This document shows positions 18,478 through 27,237 of a stretch of 64,000 nucleotides of DNA, piece by piece. The notes under the pieces are model-generated. The model was not told the DNA's origin and searched no databases. It was given only the letters and a program-made list of their open reading frames with translations. The stretch spans positions 1-64,000 of the forward strand of contig JAVBPB010000003.1 in assembly GCA_031549965.1 (NCBI GenBank). Direction: 5' to 3'. This stretch comes from JAVBPB01 sp031549965 (lineage in GTDB: Bacteria > Bacillota > Clostridia > Lachnospirales > Lachnospiraceae). The translations under genes and the position numbers were made by a program. The number at the start of each line of letters is the position of its first letter. The first letter of the stretch is position 1.

Positions 18478-18864
18478 ATGCAGATAATGAAAATAGCAAT
18501 ACTTGGAATAGCAGCAATACTAATAGCCATTCAATTTAAAAGCAATAAATCAGAATATGGTATTTATATTAGTCTGGTAGCAGCAATTATTATATTCTAT
18601 TTTGGTATAACTAAGCTTGATATGATTTTAGAGACAATTAATAAAATAAGCGGATACATTTCAATAAATCAAAAATTTATTGCCATACTAATTAAAATTA
18701 TTGGAATAACATACATCTGTGAATTTGCTTCAAGCTTATGTAAAGATGCCGGATATTCAGCAATAGCTTCACAAATAGAAGTTGTGGGAAAGCTTTCAAT
18801 ACTTGCAATTAGTATGCCGGTATTATTAGCACTATTAGAAACTGTAAACAGCTTTTTAGGATAG
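18478..18864 (+). CDS. spoIIIAD: Stage III sporulation protein AD
   Basis: A 128-residue protein with four probable membrane helices (for example MKIAILGIAAILIAIQF and LSILAISMPVLLALLE). The conserved central segment IIGITYICEFASSLCKDAGY (~77-96) and SAIASQIEVVGKLSILAI identify it as SpoIIIAD. It is related to SpoIIIAC and probably forms an export-apparatus-like ring. AGGAGGT precedes the ATG. Confidence 0.95.
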   Translation: MQIMKIAILGIAAILIAIQFKSNKSEYGIYISLVAAIIIFYFGITKLDMILETINKISGYISINQKFIAILIKIIGITYICEFASSLCKDAGYSAIASQIEVVGKLSILAISMPVLLALLETVNSFLG

Positions 18865-18877
18865 ATGAGGTAAGAAT

Positions 18878-19999
18878 ATGCTAAAGAGGGGAATATTAAT
18901 ATGCTTTGTTTTAGTATTGCTATTTGGTACTAAAGCTTATGCCAGTGAAGGCATAGATGTTGATTATACAGATATAGAAAATGTACTTGGTGACATATTA
19001 CAAAATGACAGTTTTAGCTTCAAACAATATGTAACAGATTTAATAACAGGAAAAGAAAGCTTTAGTCTTAAATCAATCCTAAACACTATAAAAAACAGTG
19101 TTTTAAATGAACTTCAAAATAGTAAGAAAGTAATTTTTCAAATAATTGCCATAGGAATAATAGCGGCAGTATTTACTAATTTTTCAAATATATTTACTAA
19201 TAATCAAATAGCTGAAACAGGTTTTTTTATAACATATTTACTTTTATTCACAATACTGACAAGCTCTTTTATAAGCATGTCCCATATGGCAGCAAACACC
19301 ATAAGTTCAGTAATTAACTTTATGAATGCATTAATACCTACATATTTTTTAGCCATTGCTTTTAGTGCAGGAGCAAGAACTTCTTTAGTCTATTACGAAT
19401 TAACAATTATAATAATAACCGTTGCAAATATGCTTTTGCTAAAAATTGTCATTCCATTAATAAATATGCACATGATTATCTCAGTCTCAAATAACCTGTC
19501 AAAAGAACCATTACTAACTAAACTGGCAGATTTTATAAAATTAATAATAGAATGGTCACTTAAAGCATTACTTACATTTGTAATAGGATTTAATACCATT
19601 CAAGGACTTATAGTACCTATTGCGGACGGACTTAAAGGGACTGCAATTAATAAAGTGGCAAGCTTAATTCCAGGGGCAGGTGATGCTTATAATACAGTAA
19701 CAAAAACAATACTAGGTTCAGGTGCATTAGTTAAAAATGCAATGGGGGTAGCCGGATTAGTTGCGATAATAATTATATGTGCGGCACCGGTATTAAAAAT
19801 TATTGTATTTATTATTATTTATGAAATATCAGCAAGTCTGATTCAGCCAATATCAGACAAAAGATTAATAAATTGTATAAATGCAGCTTCAGAATCAGGA
19901 AAATTATTACTAAAGCTTGTTTTCATAGGCTCATTACTATTTATAATTACAATTGCTATAATTTCTGCAACTACCAACGCCAGACTATATATGGGATAA
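18878..19999 (+). CDS. spoIIIAE: Stage III sporulation protein AE
   Basis: A 373-residue polytopic membrane protein. A signal-like N-terminus (GILICFVLVLLFGTKAYA) is followed by an extracytoplasmic segment and then about six or seven hydrophobic helices. The characteristic motif near FVIGFNTIQGLIVPIADGLKGTAINKVASLIPGAGD lies around residues 236-271. It is the largest membrane component of the SpoIIIA channel. Spacing of 13 bases from the previous stop supports cotranscription. Confidence 0.95.
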   Translation: MLKRGILICFVLVLLFGTKAYASEGIDVDYTDIENVLGDILQNDSFSFKQYVTDLITGKESFSLKSILNTIKNSVLNELQNSKKVIFQIIAIGIIAAVFTNFSNIFTNNQIAETGFFITYLLLFTILTSSFISMSHMAANTISSVINFMNALIPTYFLAIAFSAGARTSLVYYELTIIIITVANMLLLKIVIPLINMHMIISVSNNLSKEPLLTKLADFIKLIIEWSLKALLTFVIGFNTIQGLIVPIADGLKGTAINKVASLIPGAGDAYNTVTKTILGSGALVKNAMGVAGLVAIIIICAAPVLKIIVFIIIYEISASLIQPISDKRLINCINAASESGKLLLKLVFIGSLLFIITIAIISATTNARLYMG

Positions 20000-20013
20000 A
20001 ATGGAGGGGTAAA

Positions 20014-20613
20014 ATGGAATACATATATACATGGGTAAAAAATATAATTATATTCTTAATTTTGGTAAATATACTGTCTAATTTGGTTCAATCCGCAAAC
20101 TATAAAAAATACACTAAAATATTTACAGGAATGGTTTTAATTATTATAGTTATTGCTCCAATATCTAAGATACTGAATTTAGGAAATAAGCTCGACTTTA
20201 ATTTTAATTCTGAGCTGGTAAAATTAGATACTCGCTTATCAGATATAGACTTTGGGGATATAGAAAATAAGAAAAATGAGTTAATACTAAATGAATATAA
20301 AGATGAAATAACTAATCAAATCAAAGATTTTGCATTAAAAGAAGGATTAAATGTAAAATCAGTAGACCTAAAAATTAATGAAGAAACTTCAGATAATAAT
20401 TATGGGAAGATTGAAAACATCAATATTATTTTAACAAAAAATTTAAGTGATAGCCAAATTAAAGTTGAAAAGGTTAAAAAAATTAATATTAAAGATAAAA
20501 CAAGCAAAAATAACAATCTAAATGAAAGTATTTCTGAAATAAACATAAAAAAAGCTTTATCGGACTTCTATAATATATCAACCAATAATATAAATATTAG
20601 TACACAGGAGTGA
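20014..20613 (+). CDS. spoIIIAF: Stage III sporulation protein AF
   Basis: A 199-residue protein with two N-terminal membrane helices (IIIFLILVNILSNLVQ and GMVLIIIVIAPISKILNL), the SpoIIIAF signature, followed by a soluble ring-building-type domain. The ATG at 20014 follows GGAGGGG at the right distance; the reading frame is open further upstream, inside spoIIIAE, but without a start context. SpoIIIAF forms part of the channel in the intermembrane space. Confidence 0.92.
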   Translation: MEYIYTWVKNIIIFLILVNILSNLVQSANYKKYTKIFTGMVLIIIVIAPISKILNLGNKLDFNFNSELVKLDTRLSDIDFGDIENKKNELILNEYKDEITNQIKDFALKEGLNVKSVDLKINEETSDNNYGKIENINIILTKNLSDSQIKVEKVKKINIKDKTSKNNNLNESISEINIKKALSDFYNISTNNINISTQE

Positions 20614-20617
20614 GACT

Positions 20618-21214
20618 ATGGAGAAAAAGAAAATAACTTTAAAAGAAATTGGGCCAAAGAATCTTATTATTATGTTCTTAGCAGGGGTATTTCTTATTCT
20701 AGCCTCATTTGACTTTAATATACTTAATTCAGATAATAATAACAAACAATCAGTACAAGATGATGATAAAACATTAGAAAGTACATATGAAAAAGATGAT
20801 ACCAGTAAGTACATTGAAGAAAATGAAGGAAAATTAAAGGAGGCGTTAACAAAAGTTTTTGGCGTTGGGGCAGTTGAGGTAATGATTACAGTTAACACTT
20901 CAAAAGAAACAGTAACATTACAAGATAAACCATATTCAAAAGAGACAATTAATGAATCAGATGGAGAGGGAACAAACAGGCAAAGTACTTCTATAACAAA
21001 TAATGAAAATACGGTTATTATAAACGATGACAGCGGAAAGAATATACCATATATAATTAAGGAAATCGAACCTAAGATAGAGGGCGTATTAGTAATTGCT
21101 GAGGGCGGAGGAGATCCTTTAGTTGTAAATGAAATTACAAGTGCCATTGAGGTATTATTTGGTGTGCCAGTACATAAAATTAAAGTAGTAAAAATGAATA
21201 TATCAGGAGGTTAA
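20618..21214 (+). CDS. spoIIIAG: Stage III sporulation protein AG
   Basis: A 198-residue single-pass membrane protein (membrane segment LIIMFLAGVFLILASF, ~16-31) with an extracytoplasmic ring-building motif domain. The segment LTKVFGVGAVEVMITVN (~76-92) and the C-terminal EGVLVIAEGGGDPLVVNEIT (~150-170) are diagnostic. In Bacillus this protein makes a large ring between the mother cell and forespore membranes. Confidence 0.95.
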   Translation: MEKKKITLKEIGPKNLIIMFLAGVFLILASFDFNILNSDNNNKQSVQDDDKTLESTYEKDDTSKYIEENEGKLKEALTKVFGVGAVEVMITVNTSKETVTLQDKPYSKETINESDGEGTNRQSTSITNNENTVIINDDSGKNIPYIIKEIEPKIEGVLVIAEGGGDPLVVNEITSAIEVLFGVPVHKIKVVKMNISGG

Positions 21215-21216
21215 GT

Positions 21217-22083
21217 ATGAAAAGTATATTTAAAAAAAATCAGGTAATAATAACATCACTTGCAATAATGATAGCTATTGCAGGATACTTGCAATTCACA
21301 GGAGGAGATCCATTAGATCAAACTACCATAACTCAAAGTGAAGATCAAAATAGTGATGAATTTGCTGATATTAGCGATGATTCTCTTAGTATGGAAGAAG
21401 CTCTTGATGCAGAAAACATGGCGGCTGTAGTTAATTTAGAAAGTGGAGAAGAATATGAAAGCGAACTTGTTGAAAAAGTAGATTCTGATGAAGCTAAAAA
21501 AACAACTAAAGAATCAGATAAAGATACAAAGGAAACAGATAAAGACACAAAAAGCAATAAGGATACAAAAGATAGTAAGGACTCAAAAGACAGTAAGGAT
21601 ACAAAAGATAGTAAAGACAGCACAAAAGATGCAAAAGACTCAGCAAGTAACGAAGACTCAAAAGAAGTAGCAAGCAGTGAAGAGGACTCAACTCCAGGTG
21701 AAGCTGTTTTAACAGGAAGCTCAAATGTAGTAAGCTTTGCAGCATCAGCAAAACTTAGCCGTGAACAGACAAGGGCAAAAAACAAGGAAGTACTAATGGA
21801 TTTAATAAATAATGAGAACATTTCTGAAGCACAAAAACAAGATGCAATCAACAATATGATAGAATTAACTTCAATTGCAGAAAAAGAAACTGCAACAGAA
21901 ACTTTATTATCAGCTAAGGGCTATGAAGGTGCTATTGTAAGTATAATTGATGATATGGTAGATGTAGTAATAAATAAAGAAAAATTAGAAGCAGCAGATG
22001 TTGCTAAAATTGAAGACATAGTAACCAGAAATACTGGTGTTGAAGTTAAGAACATAGTTATTACAACCATGAAAAATAAATAA
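21217..22083 (+). CDS. spoIIIAH: Stage III sporulation protein AH with Lys/Asp-rich insert
   Basis: SpoIIIAH spans the mother-cell membrane once (VIITSLAIMIAIAGYLQF, ~9-26) and pairs through its C-terminal ring-building domain with forespore SpoIIQ. The C-terminal domain (~170-288, ending GVEVKNIVITTMKN) is normal. Between them, about residues 85-155 hold a long low-complexity stretch of repeating KD, DSK and DTK units followed by an acidic Ser/Glu run. The protein is longer than the ~218-residue Bacillus form mainly because of this spacer. It is the last gene of the spoIIIA operon. Confidence 0.93.
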   Translation: MKSIFKKNQVIITSLAIMIAIAGYLQFTGGDPLDQTTITQSEDQNSDEFADISDDSLSMEEALDAENMAAVVNLESGEEYESELVEKVDSDEAKKTTKESDKDTKETDKDTKSNKDTKDSKDSKDSKDTKDSKDSTKDAKDSASNEDSKEVASSEEDSTPGEAVLTGSSNVVSFAASAKLSREQTRAKNKEVLMDLINNENISEAQKQDAINNMIELTSIAEKETATETLLSAKGYEGAIVSIIDDMVDVVINKEKLEAADVAKIEDIVTRNTGVEVKNIVITTMKNK

Positions 22084-22106
22084 ATTGAAAGTTTTGAAAA
22101 AATAAA

Positions 22107-22134
22107 TTGCAAATCTTTTTAAGTTTGCTATAAT
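22107..22134 (+). promoter_or_regulatory. Sigma-A promoter upstream of the asp23-nusB run
   Basis: TTGCAA (22107-22112) and TATAAT (22129-22134) are 16 bases apart, with an extended -10 TGC directly before the -10 box. It lies after spoIIIAH, so the housekeeping genes downstream need not rely on sporulation transcription. Confidence 0.75.
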
Positions 22135-22167
22135 AGAGTTATATATTGCAATTAGGAGGGAACAAAA

Positions 22168-22557
22168 TTGGAAAAAACACAAGACAATAGAAATACGTAT
22201 AAGATACATGAGAATGGAAAAGTAGGAGAAGTACAAATTGCCGATGAGGTAGTTGCCATTATTGCAGGTCTAGCAGCAACTGAAGTTGAAGGGGTGGCTT
22301 CAATGGCTGGCAATATTACTAACGAATTAGTTGGTAAACTTGGAATGAAGAATCTGTCTAAGGGCGTAGAAGTAGAAGTAGGCCCTGAATCTGTGTCTGC
22401 AAGCCTTGCTCTTACTCTTGAATATGGTTATAGTATACCAAAAGTATCCCAACAGGTACAAGAAAGAGTTAAATCAGCAATTGAGAATATGACTGGCTTA
22501 AAAGTATCAGAAGTAAATGTAAGAATTGCAGGAGTTAATATCGAAAAAGGCAAATAA
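22168..22557 (+). CDS. Asp23/Gls24 family envelope stress protein (YqhY-like)
   Basis: A 129-residue Asp23-family protein. The family core runs from VQIADEVVAIIAGLAATEVE (~residues 21-40) through the VEVEVGPESVSASLALTLEY strand pair to VNVRIAGVNI at the end. It begins with TTG after AGGAGGG. Bacillus YqhY sits in the same place next to accBC and has been linked to fatty-acid synthesis control; accB and accC are absent here. A terminator lies between it and nusB. Confidence 0.92.
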   Translation: MEKTQDNRNTYKIHENGKVGEVQIADEVVAIIAGLAATEVEGVASMAGNITNELVGKLGMKNLSKGVEVEVGPESVSASLALTLEYGYSIPKVSQQVQERVKSAIENMTGLKVSEVNVRIAGVNIEKGK

Positions 22558-22576
22558 GCTTTCTTAATGTTAAATA

Positions 22577-22609
22577 AAAACCCTTAAACACTTGCTTTAA
22601 GGGTTTTTA
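22577..22609 (+). terminator. Terminator after the Asp23-family gene
   Basis: AAAACCCTTAAA (22577-22588) and TTTAAGGGTTTT (22596-22607) form a perfect 12-bp stem with a 7-base loop and a T run. The ribosome site of nusB begins about 15 bases further on, so nusB expression probably relies on read-through or on a promoter not seen. Confidence 0.85.
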
Positions 22610-22631
22610 TATGAATTTATTGGAGGATAAT

Positions 22632-23030
22632 ATGAATCGAAGAATAAGAAGAGAGCATTTATTTAGATTGCTTTTTAGATTAGAATTTCATGAGGAAAAC
22701 GAATATTTAGAACAAATTGAATTATACTTAGATAATATTAGTACAGAACATAATGAAGAAGATGATTTGTATTTAAAAGATACTTTTTTAAAGATTAAAG
22801 ATTTAATCAATGAGATTGATACCAATATAAGTGAAGCTTCAGAAGGCTGGAAGATTGAACGTATGGGAAAAGTAGATCTAACAATTTTAAGAATAGCTTT
22901 TTACGAAATGAAATATGATGAAGATATACCTGATAGGGTAGCAATTAATGAGGCAGTGGAAATTGCCAAAAAATATGGACAGGACGAATCGGGAAGCTTT
23001 ATTAACGGTATTTTAGCAAAGCTTATATAA
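22632..23030 (+). CDS. nusB: Transcription antitermination factor NusB
   Basis: NusB binds boxA RNA with NusE (S10) in rRNA antitermination. The all-helical 132-residue protein carries the family pattern RREHLFRLLFRLEF at the start, the WKIERMGKVDLTILRIAFYEM segment near residues 76-96, and PDRVAINEAVEIAKKYG near 102-118. Start 22632 follows GGAGGAT; an earlier in-frame ATG at 22611 lies in the terminator T run. The usual downstream folD gene is missing and xseA follows directly. Confidence 0.95.
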   Translation: MNRRIRREHLFRLLFRLEFHEENEYLEQIELYLDNISTEHNEEDDLYLKDTFLKIKDLINEIDTNISEASEGWKIERMGKVDLTILRIAFYEMKYDEDIPDRVAINEAVEIAKKYGQDESGSFINGILAKLI

Positions 23031-23039
23031 AGGTGATGT

Positions 23040-24248
23040 ATGGATAAAGTATATTCTGTAGCACAAATAAACGCATATATAAAAAATGTATTTGCAAATG
23101 ATTACGCACTAAATAATATAAATATTAAAGGTGAGATATCTAATTGTAAGTATCACACATCAGGTCACATTTATTTTACCCTTAAGGATACTAAGAGTGT
23201 GTTATCTTGCGTAATGTTTGCGAGTCAAAGCAGCACTCTGCCCTTTAAATTAAAAGAAGGTCTTTTAGTAATAGCTTCTGGAAGTGTAGGAGTATATGAA
23301 AGAGACGGAAAATATCAGCTTTATGTAAATAATATTAAGCAAGCTGGTCTTGGAAATCTATATGAGCAATTTGAAGAATTAAAAAATAAACTTGAAAAAG
23401 AAGGCATTTTTAGTCAAAACAATAAAAAATCAATTCCCAAATATCCGAAGCAAGTTGGAATTGTAACTGCAAAAACAGGAGCAGTTATTAAGGATATAGT
23501 TAATGTATCCACCAGAAGGAATCCGTATGTGCAGTTGATATTGTATCCTGCCGTAGTACAGGGAGATGAGGCACCTGAAAGTATAATAGAAGGTATTAAA
23601 ACATTGGATGCAATGAATCTGGATACAATAATAATTGGCAGAGGTGGAGGTTCAATTGAAGATTTATGGGCTTTTAATAATGAAAAGGTTGTAAGGGAAA
23701 TCTTTAATTGTAAAACACCAATTATATCTGCTGTAGGGCATGAAACAGATATAACTTTGGCTGATTTTGTAAGTGATCTTAGGGCTCCTACCCCTTCAGC
23801 GGCAGCAGAGCTTTGTATAAATGACATAAAGCAATTAGAGGAAGACTTAAAAATATATAATACCACATTGAATAAAATACTAAAAGGATGTATAATAATA
23901 TATAAAAAGGACTTGGAAAAATTAGCAATAAAGCTTAGTCACAATAGTCCTGAGTTTAAAATTAGGGAAAAAAAGCAATATATTATTGATCTGGAAGAAA
24001 AAATAAATAATTTAATTAATAATAAGCTTAACAATAACAAATATACATTGGCGTTACTGATTGAAAAATTAAATGGTTTGTCTCCTCTTAATAAATTGCA
24101 AAAAGGTTACGCTCTCATTACAAACGATGATAATAAAATAATTAAAACAGAAAAAGATATTAATGTTTCAGATACAATAAAAATACATATTATGGACGGA
24201 GAACTAACGGCAATTGTAAAAGATAAGAATAACAGGAGGCGATGCTAA
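23040..24248 (+). CDS. xseA: Exodeoxyribonuclease VII large subunit
   Basis: XseA is the catalytic large subunit of exonuclease VII, which degrades single-stranded DNA to oligonucleotides. The N-terminal OB fold holds IKGEISNCKYHTSGHIYFTLKD in two conserved parts (~residues 24-45). The catalytic core shows GIVTAKTGAVIKDI, the IIIGRGGGSIEDLWAFN segment (~197-211) and SAVGHETDITLADFVSDLRAPTPSAAAEL. The C-terminal region is coiled coil and ends with the KGYALI segment. Length 402 is typical; it abuts xseB with no gap. Confidence 0.97.
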   Translation: MDKVYSVAQINAYIKNVFANDYALNNINIKGEISNCKYHTSGHIYFTLKDTKSVLSCVMFASQSSTLPFKLKEGLLVIASGSVGVYERDGKYQLYVNNIKQAGLGNLYEQFEELKNKLEKEGIFSQNNKKSIPKYPKQVGIVTAKTGAVIKDIVNVSTRRNPYVQLILYPAVVQGDEAPESIIEGIKTLDAMNLDTIIIGRGGGSIEDLWAFNNEKVVREIFNCKTPIISAVGHETDITLADFVSDLRAPTPSAAAELCINDIKQLEEDLKIYNTTLNKILKGCIIIYKKDLEKLAIKLSHNSPEFKIREKKQYIIDLEEKINNLINNKLNNNKYTLALLIEKLNGLSPLNKLQKGYALITNDDNKIIKTEKDINVSDTIKIHIMDGELTAIVKDKNNRRRC

Positions 24249-24458
24249 GTGGCCAAATCACATAAATCTTTAGAAGATGCAATAGGTGAATTAAAAACAG
24301 TTATAGAAAAATTAGAAACTGATGAAACCAGCTTAGATAACTCATTTAAATTATATAATGAGGGATTAAAGTTAATTAAATATTGTAATGAATCCATAGA
24401 TAAAGTTGAAAAAAAACTTATAATCATAAATGAAGCAGGTGCTAATAATGAATTTTGA
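24249..24458 (+). CDS. xseB: Exodeoxyribonuclease VII small subunit
   Basis: A 69-residue helical protein with the XseB pattern: SLEDAIGELKTVIEKLET, then SLDNSFKLYNEGLKLIKYC. Several copies bind the coiled coil of XseA. The start is GTG at 24249 directly after the xseA stop, with GGAGGCG in the end of xseA. Its last codons overlap the start of ispA by 11 bases, indicating coupled translation. Confidence 0.94.
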   Translation: MAKSHKSLEDAIGELKTVIEKLETDETSLDNSFKLYNEGLKLIKYCNESIDKVEKKLIIINEAGANNEF

Positions 24459-25335
24459 AAAAGAACATGCAATAAGAATAGAAGAAATAGAAGATATAAT
24501 AAAAGGATATATGCCAAAAGAGGAAGGTTTTCAAAAAACCATATTTGAGGCAATGAATTATAATTTAAACTCCGGCGGTAAAAGACTAAGACCCAATTTA
24601 ATGAGAGAAACCTATAGATTATTTATGGGGAAAGAAAAGGTTATAGAGCCGTTTATGGCCGCCATTGAATTAATTCATACCTATTCATTAGTACATGATG
24701 ATTTGCCTGCAATAGATAATGATGATTATAGAAGAGGAAGAAAGACCACCCATATTATCTATGGAGAAGGAATGGCTGTCCTTACAGGAGATGCACTTCT
24801 AAATTATGGTTTTGAGATTGCTACAACTGCATTTGGAGGAACATATAAAGACGTAATTATTGCAAGAGCACTTAAGGTTTTAGCATCTAAAGCAGGAGTT
24901 TTTGGTATGATTGGCGGACAAGTTGTGGATGTAGAATCATCAGGAATAGGAATTGATAAATCAAAGCTAGATTTTATCTATCAATTAAAAACAAGTGCCT
25001 TAATTGAGGCGTCAATGATGATTGGTGCTATTTTAGGCGGAGCTGATTTATCACAGGTAGCTTTAATAGAAACAATTGCAAGGGACATAGGACTTGCATT
25101 TCAAATACAAGATGATATATTAGATGTAACTAGCAGTACTGAAGTTTTAGGAAAACAGGTTGGAAGTGACGAAAAGAATCAAAAAACAACCTTTGTAACA
25201 CTAGAAGGCATTGATAATGCAAAACAACAAGTTATAGAATTATCAAATAGAGCAGTTAACGCTTTAATGGTTATTTCAAAAGAAAATGAATATTTAATAG
25301 AACTTATTACCAACTTAATAAATAGAGAAAAGTAA
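24448..25335 (+). CDS. ispA: Farnesyl diphosphate synthase family enzyme
   Basis: This prenyltransferase joins isopentenyl diphosphate to allylic diphosphates. The first aspartate-rich motif DDLPAIDND (~residues 85-93) and second motif DDILD (~220-225) are present, with GGKRLRPNL and HDDLPA as usual for short-chain bacterial enzymes. Start 24448 is preferred because AGGTG lies 8 bases before it; an ATG at 24430 is also in frame. Next to dxs it supplies the isoprenoid pathway. Exact product length is inferred from family, not proved. Confidence 0.94.
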   Translation: MNFEKEHAIRIEEIEDIIKGYMPKEEGFQKTIFEAMNYNLNSGGKRLRPNLMRETYRLFMGKEKVIEPFMAAIELIHTYSLVHDDLPAIDNDDYRRGRKTTHIIYGEGMAVLTGDALLNYGFEIATTAFGGTYKDVIIARALKVLASKAGVFGMIGGQVVDVESSGIGIDKSKLDFIYQLKTSALIEASMMIGAILGGADLSQVALIETIARDIGLAFQIQDDILDVTSSTEVLGKQVGSDEKNQKTTFVTLEGIDNAKQQVIELSNRAVNALMVISKENEYLIELITNLINREK

Positions 25336-25347
25336 GAGGTATAAAAT

Positions 25348-27237
25348 TTGTTTGAAATATTAAATAAAATTAACAATCCAAATGATATAAAAGATATTGA
25401 GCCTAATCAGTATGATAAGCTTGCAAAAGAAATCAGAAGATTTTTAATTACGAAAGTAAGCCAGACAGGCGGGCATTTGGCTTCTAATTTAGGTGTTGTA
25501 GAATTAACTATGGCATTACATCTTTTTTTGAATTTCCCAGAGGATAAACTTATTTGGGATGTGGGTCATCAGTCCTATACACATAAGTTACTTACCGGAA
25601 GGAAAAACTTGTTTGACAGCTTAAGAACTTTTGAAGGATTAAGCGGATTTCCAAAGACTAAAGAAAGCTCTTGCGATGCATTTGATACAGGACATAGCTC
25701 TACATCTGTTTCTTTAGCACTTGGATTTACAAAGGCAAGAGATCTACAACTAAAAAATAATAAAGTTGTGGCAGTAATTGGTGATGGTGCATTATCAGGT
25801 GGAATGGCATATGAAGCTTTAAATAATGCGGCACGTCTAAAATCTAATATGATAATAGTATTAAATGATAATGATATGTCAATTTCTAAAAATGTAGGCG
25901 GTATGTCTAATTATTTGGGAAATTTAAGAACCACAGAATCTTACATTGGCTTAAAATCAGGAATAGAAAGAATACTTTCTAATATACCTAATGTAGGTAA
26001 TACTTTAGTAAAAAAAATTAGAAAGTCCAAAGATTCAATAAAGCATTTACTTATTCCAGGAATGTTGTTTGAGGATATGGGGATAACTTATATAGGTCCT
26101 ATTGATGGGCATAATATAACTCAAATGTTGGAAGCATTTCATAATGCAAAAAGAAAAAAAAGTGCTGTATTAATTCATGTTATTACAAAAAAAGGAAAAG
26201 GCTATGCTCTTGCCGAACAAAATCCATCTAAATTTCATGGAGTGAATCCTTTTGATATAAAAACAGGTTCTTCAATAAATATAAAAACAGGTACCACTTA
26301 TACAGAAGTATTTTCAAATGAAATGGTTAATATAGCAAAGGAAAATAATAAAGTTGTAGCAATAACAGCCGCCATGTCATCAGGCACAGGCCTTGAAGAG
26401 TTTCAAAAATTATATCCCCATAGATTTTTTGATGTTGGAATAGCAGAAGAACATGGGGTAACTTTTGCAGCAGGTATGGCAGCCGATGGCATAAAGCCTG
26501 TGGTTGCAATATATTCCTCATTTTTGCAAAGAGCATATGATCAAATACTTCACGATGTTTGCATACAAAAATTATCGGTTTTATTTGCAATAGACAGATC
26601 AGGTATAGTTGGAAGCGATGGGGAAACTCATCAGGGAACTTTTGATATATCATATTTATCAAATATACCTAATATGACGATTATTTCACCTAAAAATGGA
26701 ATAGAATTATCAGCTATGTTAAAATTTGGTATTGACTTTAATGGGCCTATTGCCATAAAATATCCAAGAGGAGAAGTTAATACAGAATTAGATGAATTTA
26801 ATATGCCTATAGAGCCGTTTAAATGTGAAATGATATATGAGGAAAAGGATATATTATTAATTGCAGTTGGAGATATGGTAAATATAGCCAATACAGTAAG
26901 AGCCTTATTAAAAGAAGATGGTTTTAGAAATATTAGTCTTATGAATGTAAGATTTATCAAGCCATTTGATGAGGAAAAGCTAAAAGAACTTTCAACAAGT
27001 CATAGTATATTTATAACTATTGAAGACAATGTTATCATTGGAAGTTTTGGTCAGATAATTTCTTCGTTTATATGTACAAATAAATTAAATGTTGAATTAC
27101 TTAATTTTTCAGTTCCCGATGAATATATTCAACATGGAGACGTGAATATACTTAGAGATAAAATAGGATTAAGCCCACAAAAAATATTTGATAGAATAGT
27201 GGCTGAATATGGAGGACACTTTGAAAGAGAGACTTGA
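25348..27237 (+). CDS. dxs: 1-deoxy-D-xylulose-5-phosphate synthase
   Basis: Dxs makes DXP from pyruvate and glyceraldehyde 3-phosphate, the first step of the MEP isoprenoid pathway. Thiamine diphosphate motif GDGALSGGMAYEALNNA (~residues 146-162) and the NDNDMSI segment are clear. So are GHQSYTHKLLTGR near residue 73, DVGIAEEHGVTFAAGMA (~365) and the transketolase C-terminal domain. The 629-residue length is normal. It starts at TTG 25348 after AGAGG and overlaps tlyA. Confidence 0.97.
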   Translation: MFEILNKINNPNDIKDIEPNQYDKLAKEIRRFLITKVSQTGGHLASNLGVVELTMALHLFLNFPEDKLIWDVGHQSYTHKLLTGRKNLFDSLRTFEGLSGFPKTKESSCDAFDTGHSSTSVSLALGFTKARDLQLKNNKVVAVIGDGALSGGMAYEALNNAARLKSNMIIVLNDNDMSISKNVGGMSNYLGNLRTTESYIGLKSGIERILSNIPNVGNTLVKKIRKSKDSIKHLLIPGMLFEDMGITYIGPIDGHNITQMLEAFHNAKRKKSAVLIHVITKKGKGYALAEQNPSKFHGVNPFDIKTGSSINIKTGTTYTEVFSNEMVNIAKENNKVVAITAAMSSGTGLEEFQKLYPHRFFDVGIAEEHGVTFAAGMAADGIKPVVAIYSSFLQRAYDQILHDVCIQKLSVLFAIDRSGIVGSDGETHQGTFDISYLSNIPNMTIISPKNGIELSAMLKFGIDFNGPIAIKYPRGEVNTELDEFNMPIEPFKCEMIYEEKDILLIAVGDMVNIANTVRALLKEDGFRNISLMNVRFIKPFDEEKLKELSTSHSIFITIEDNVIIGSFGQIISSFICTNKLNVELLNFSVPDEYIQHGDVNILRDKIGLSPQKIFDRIVAEYGGHFERET

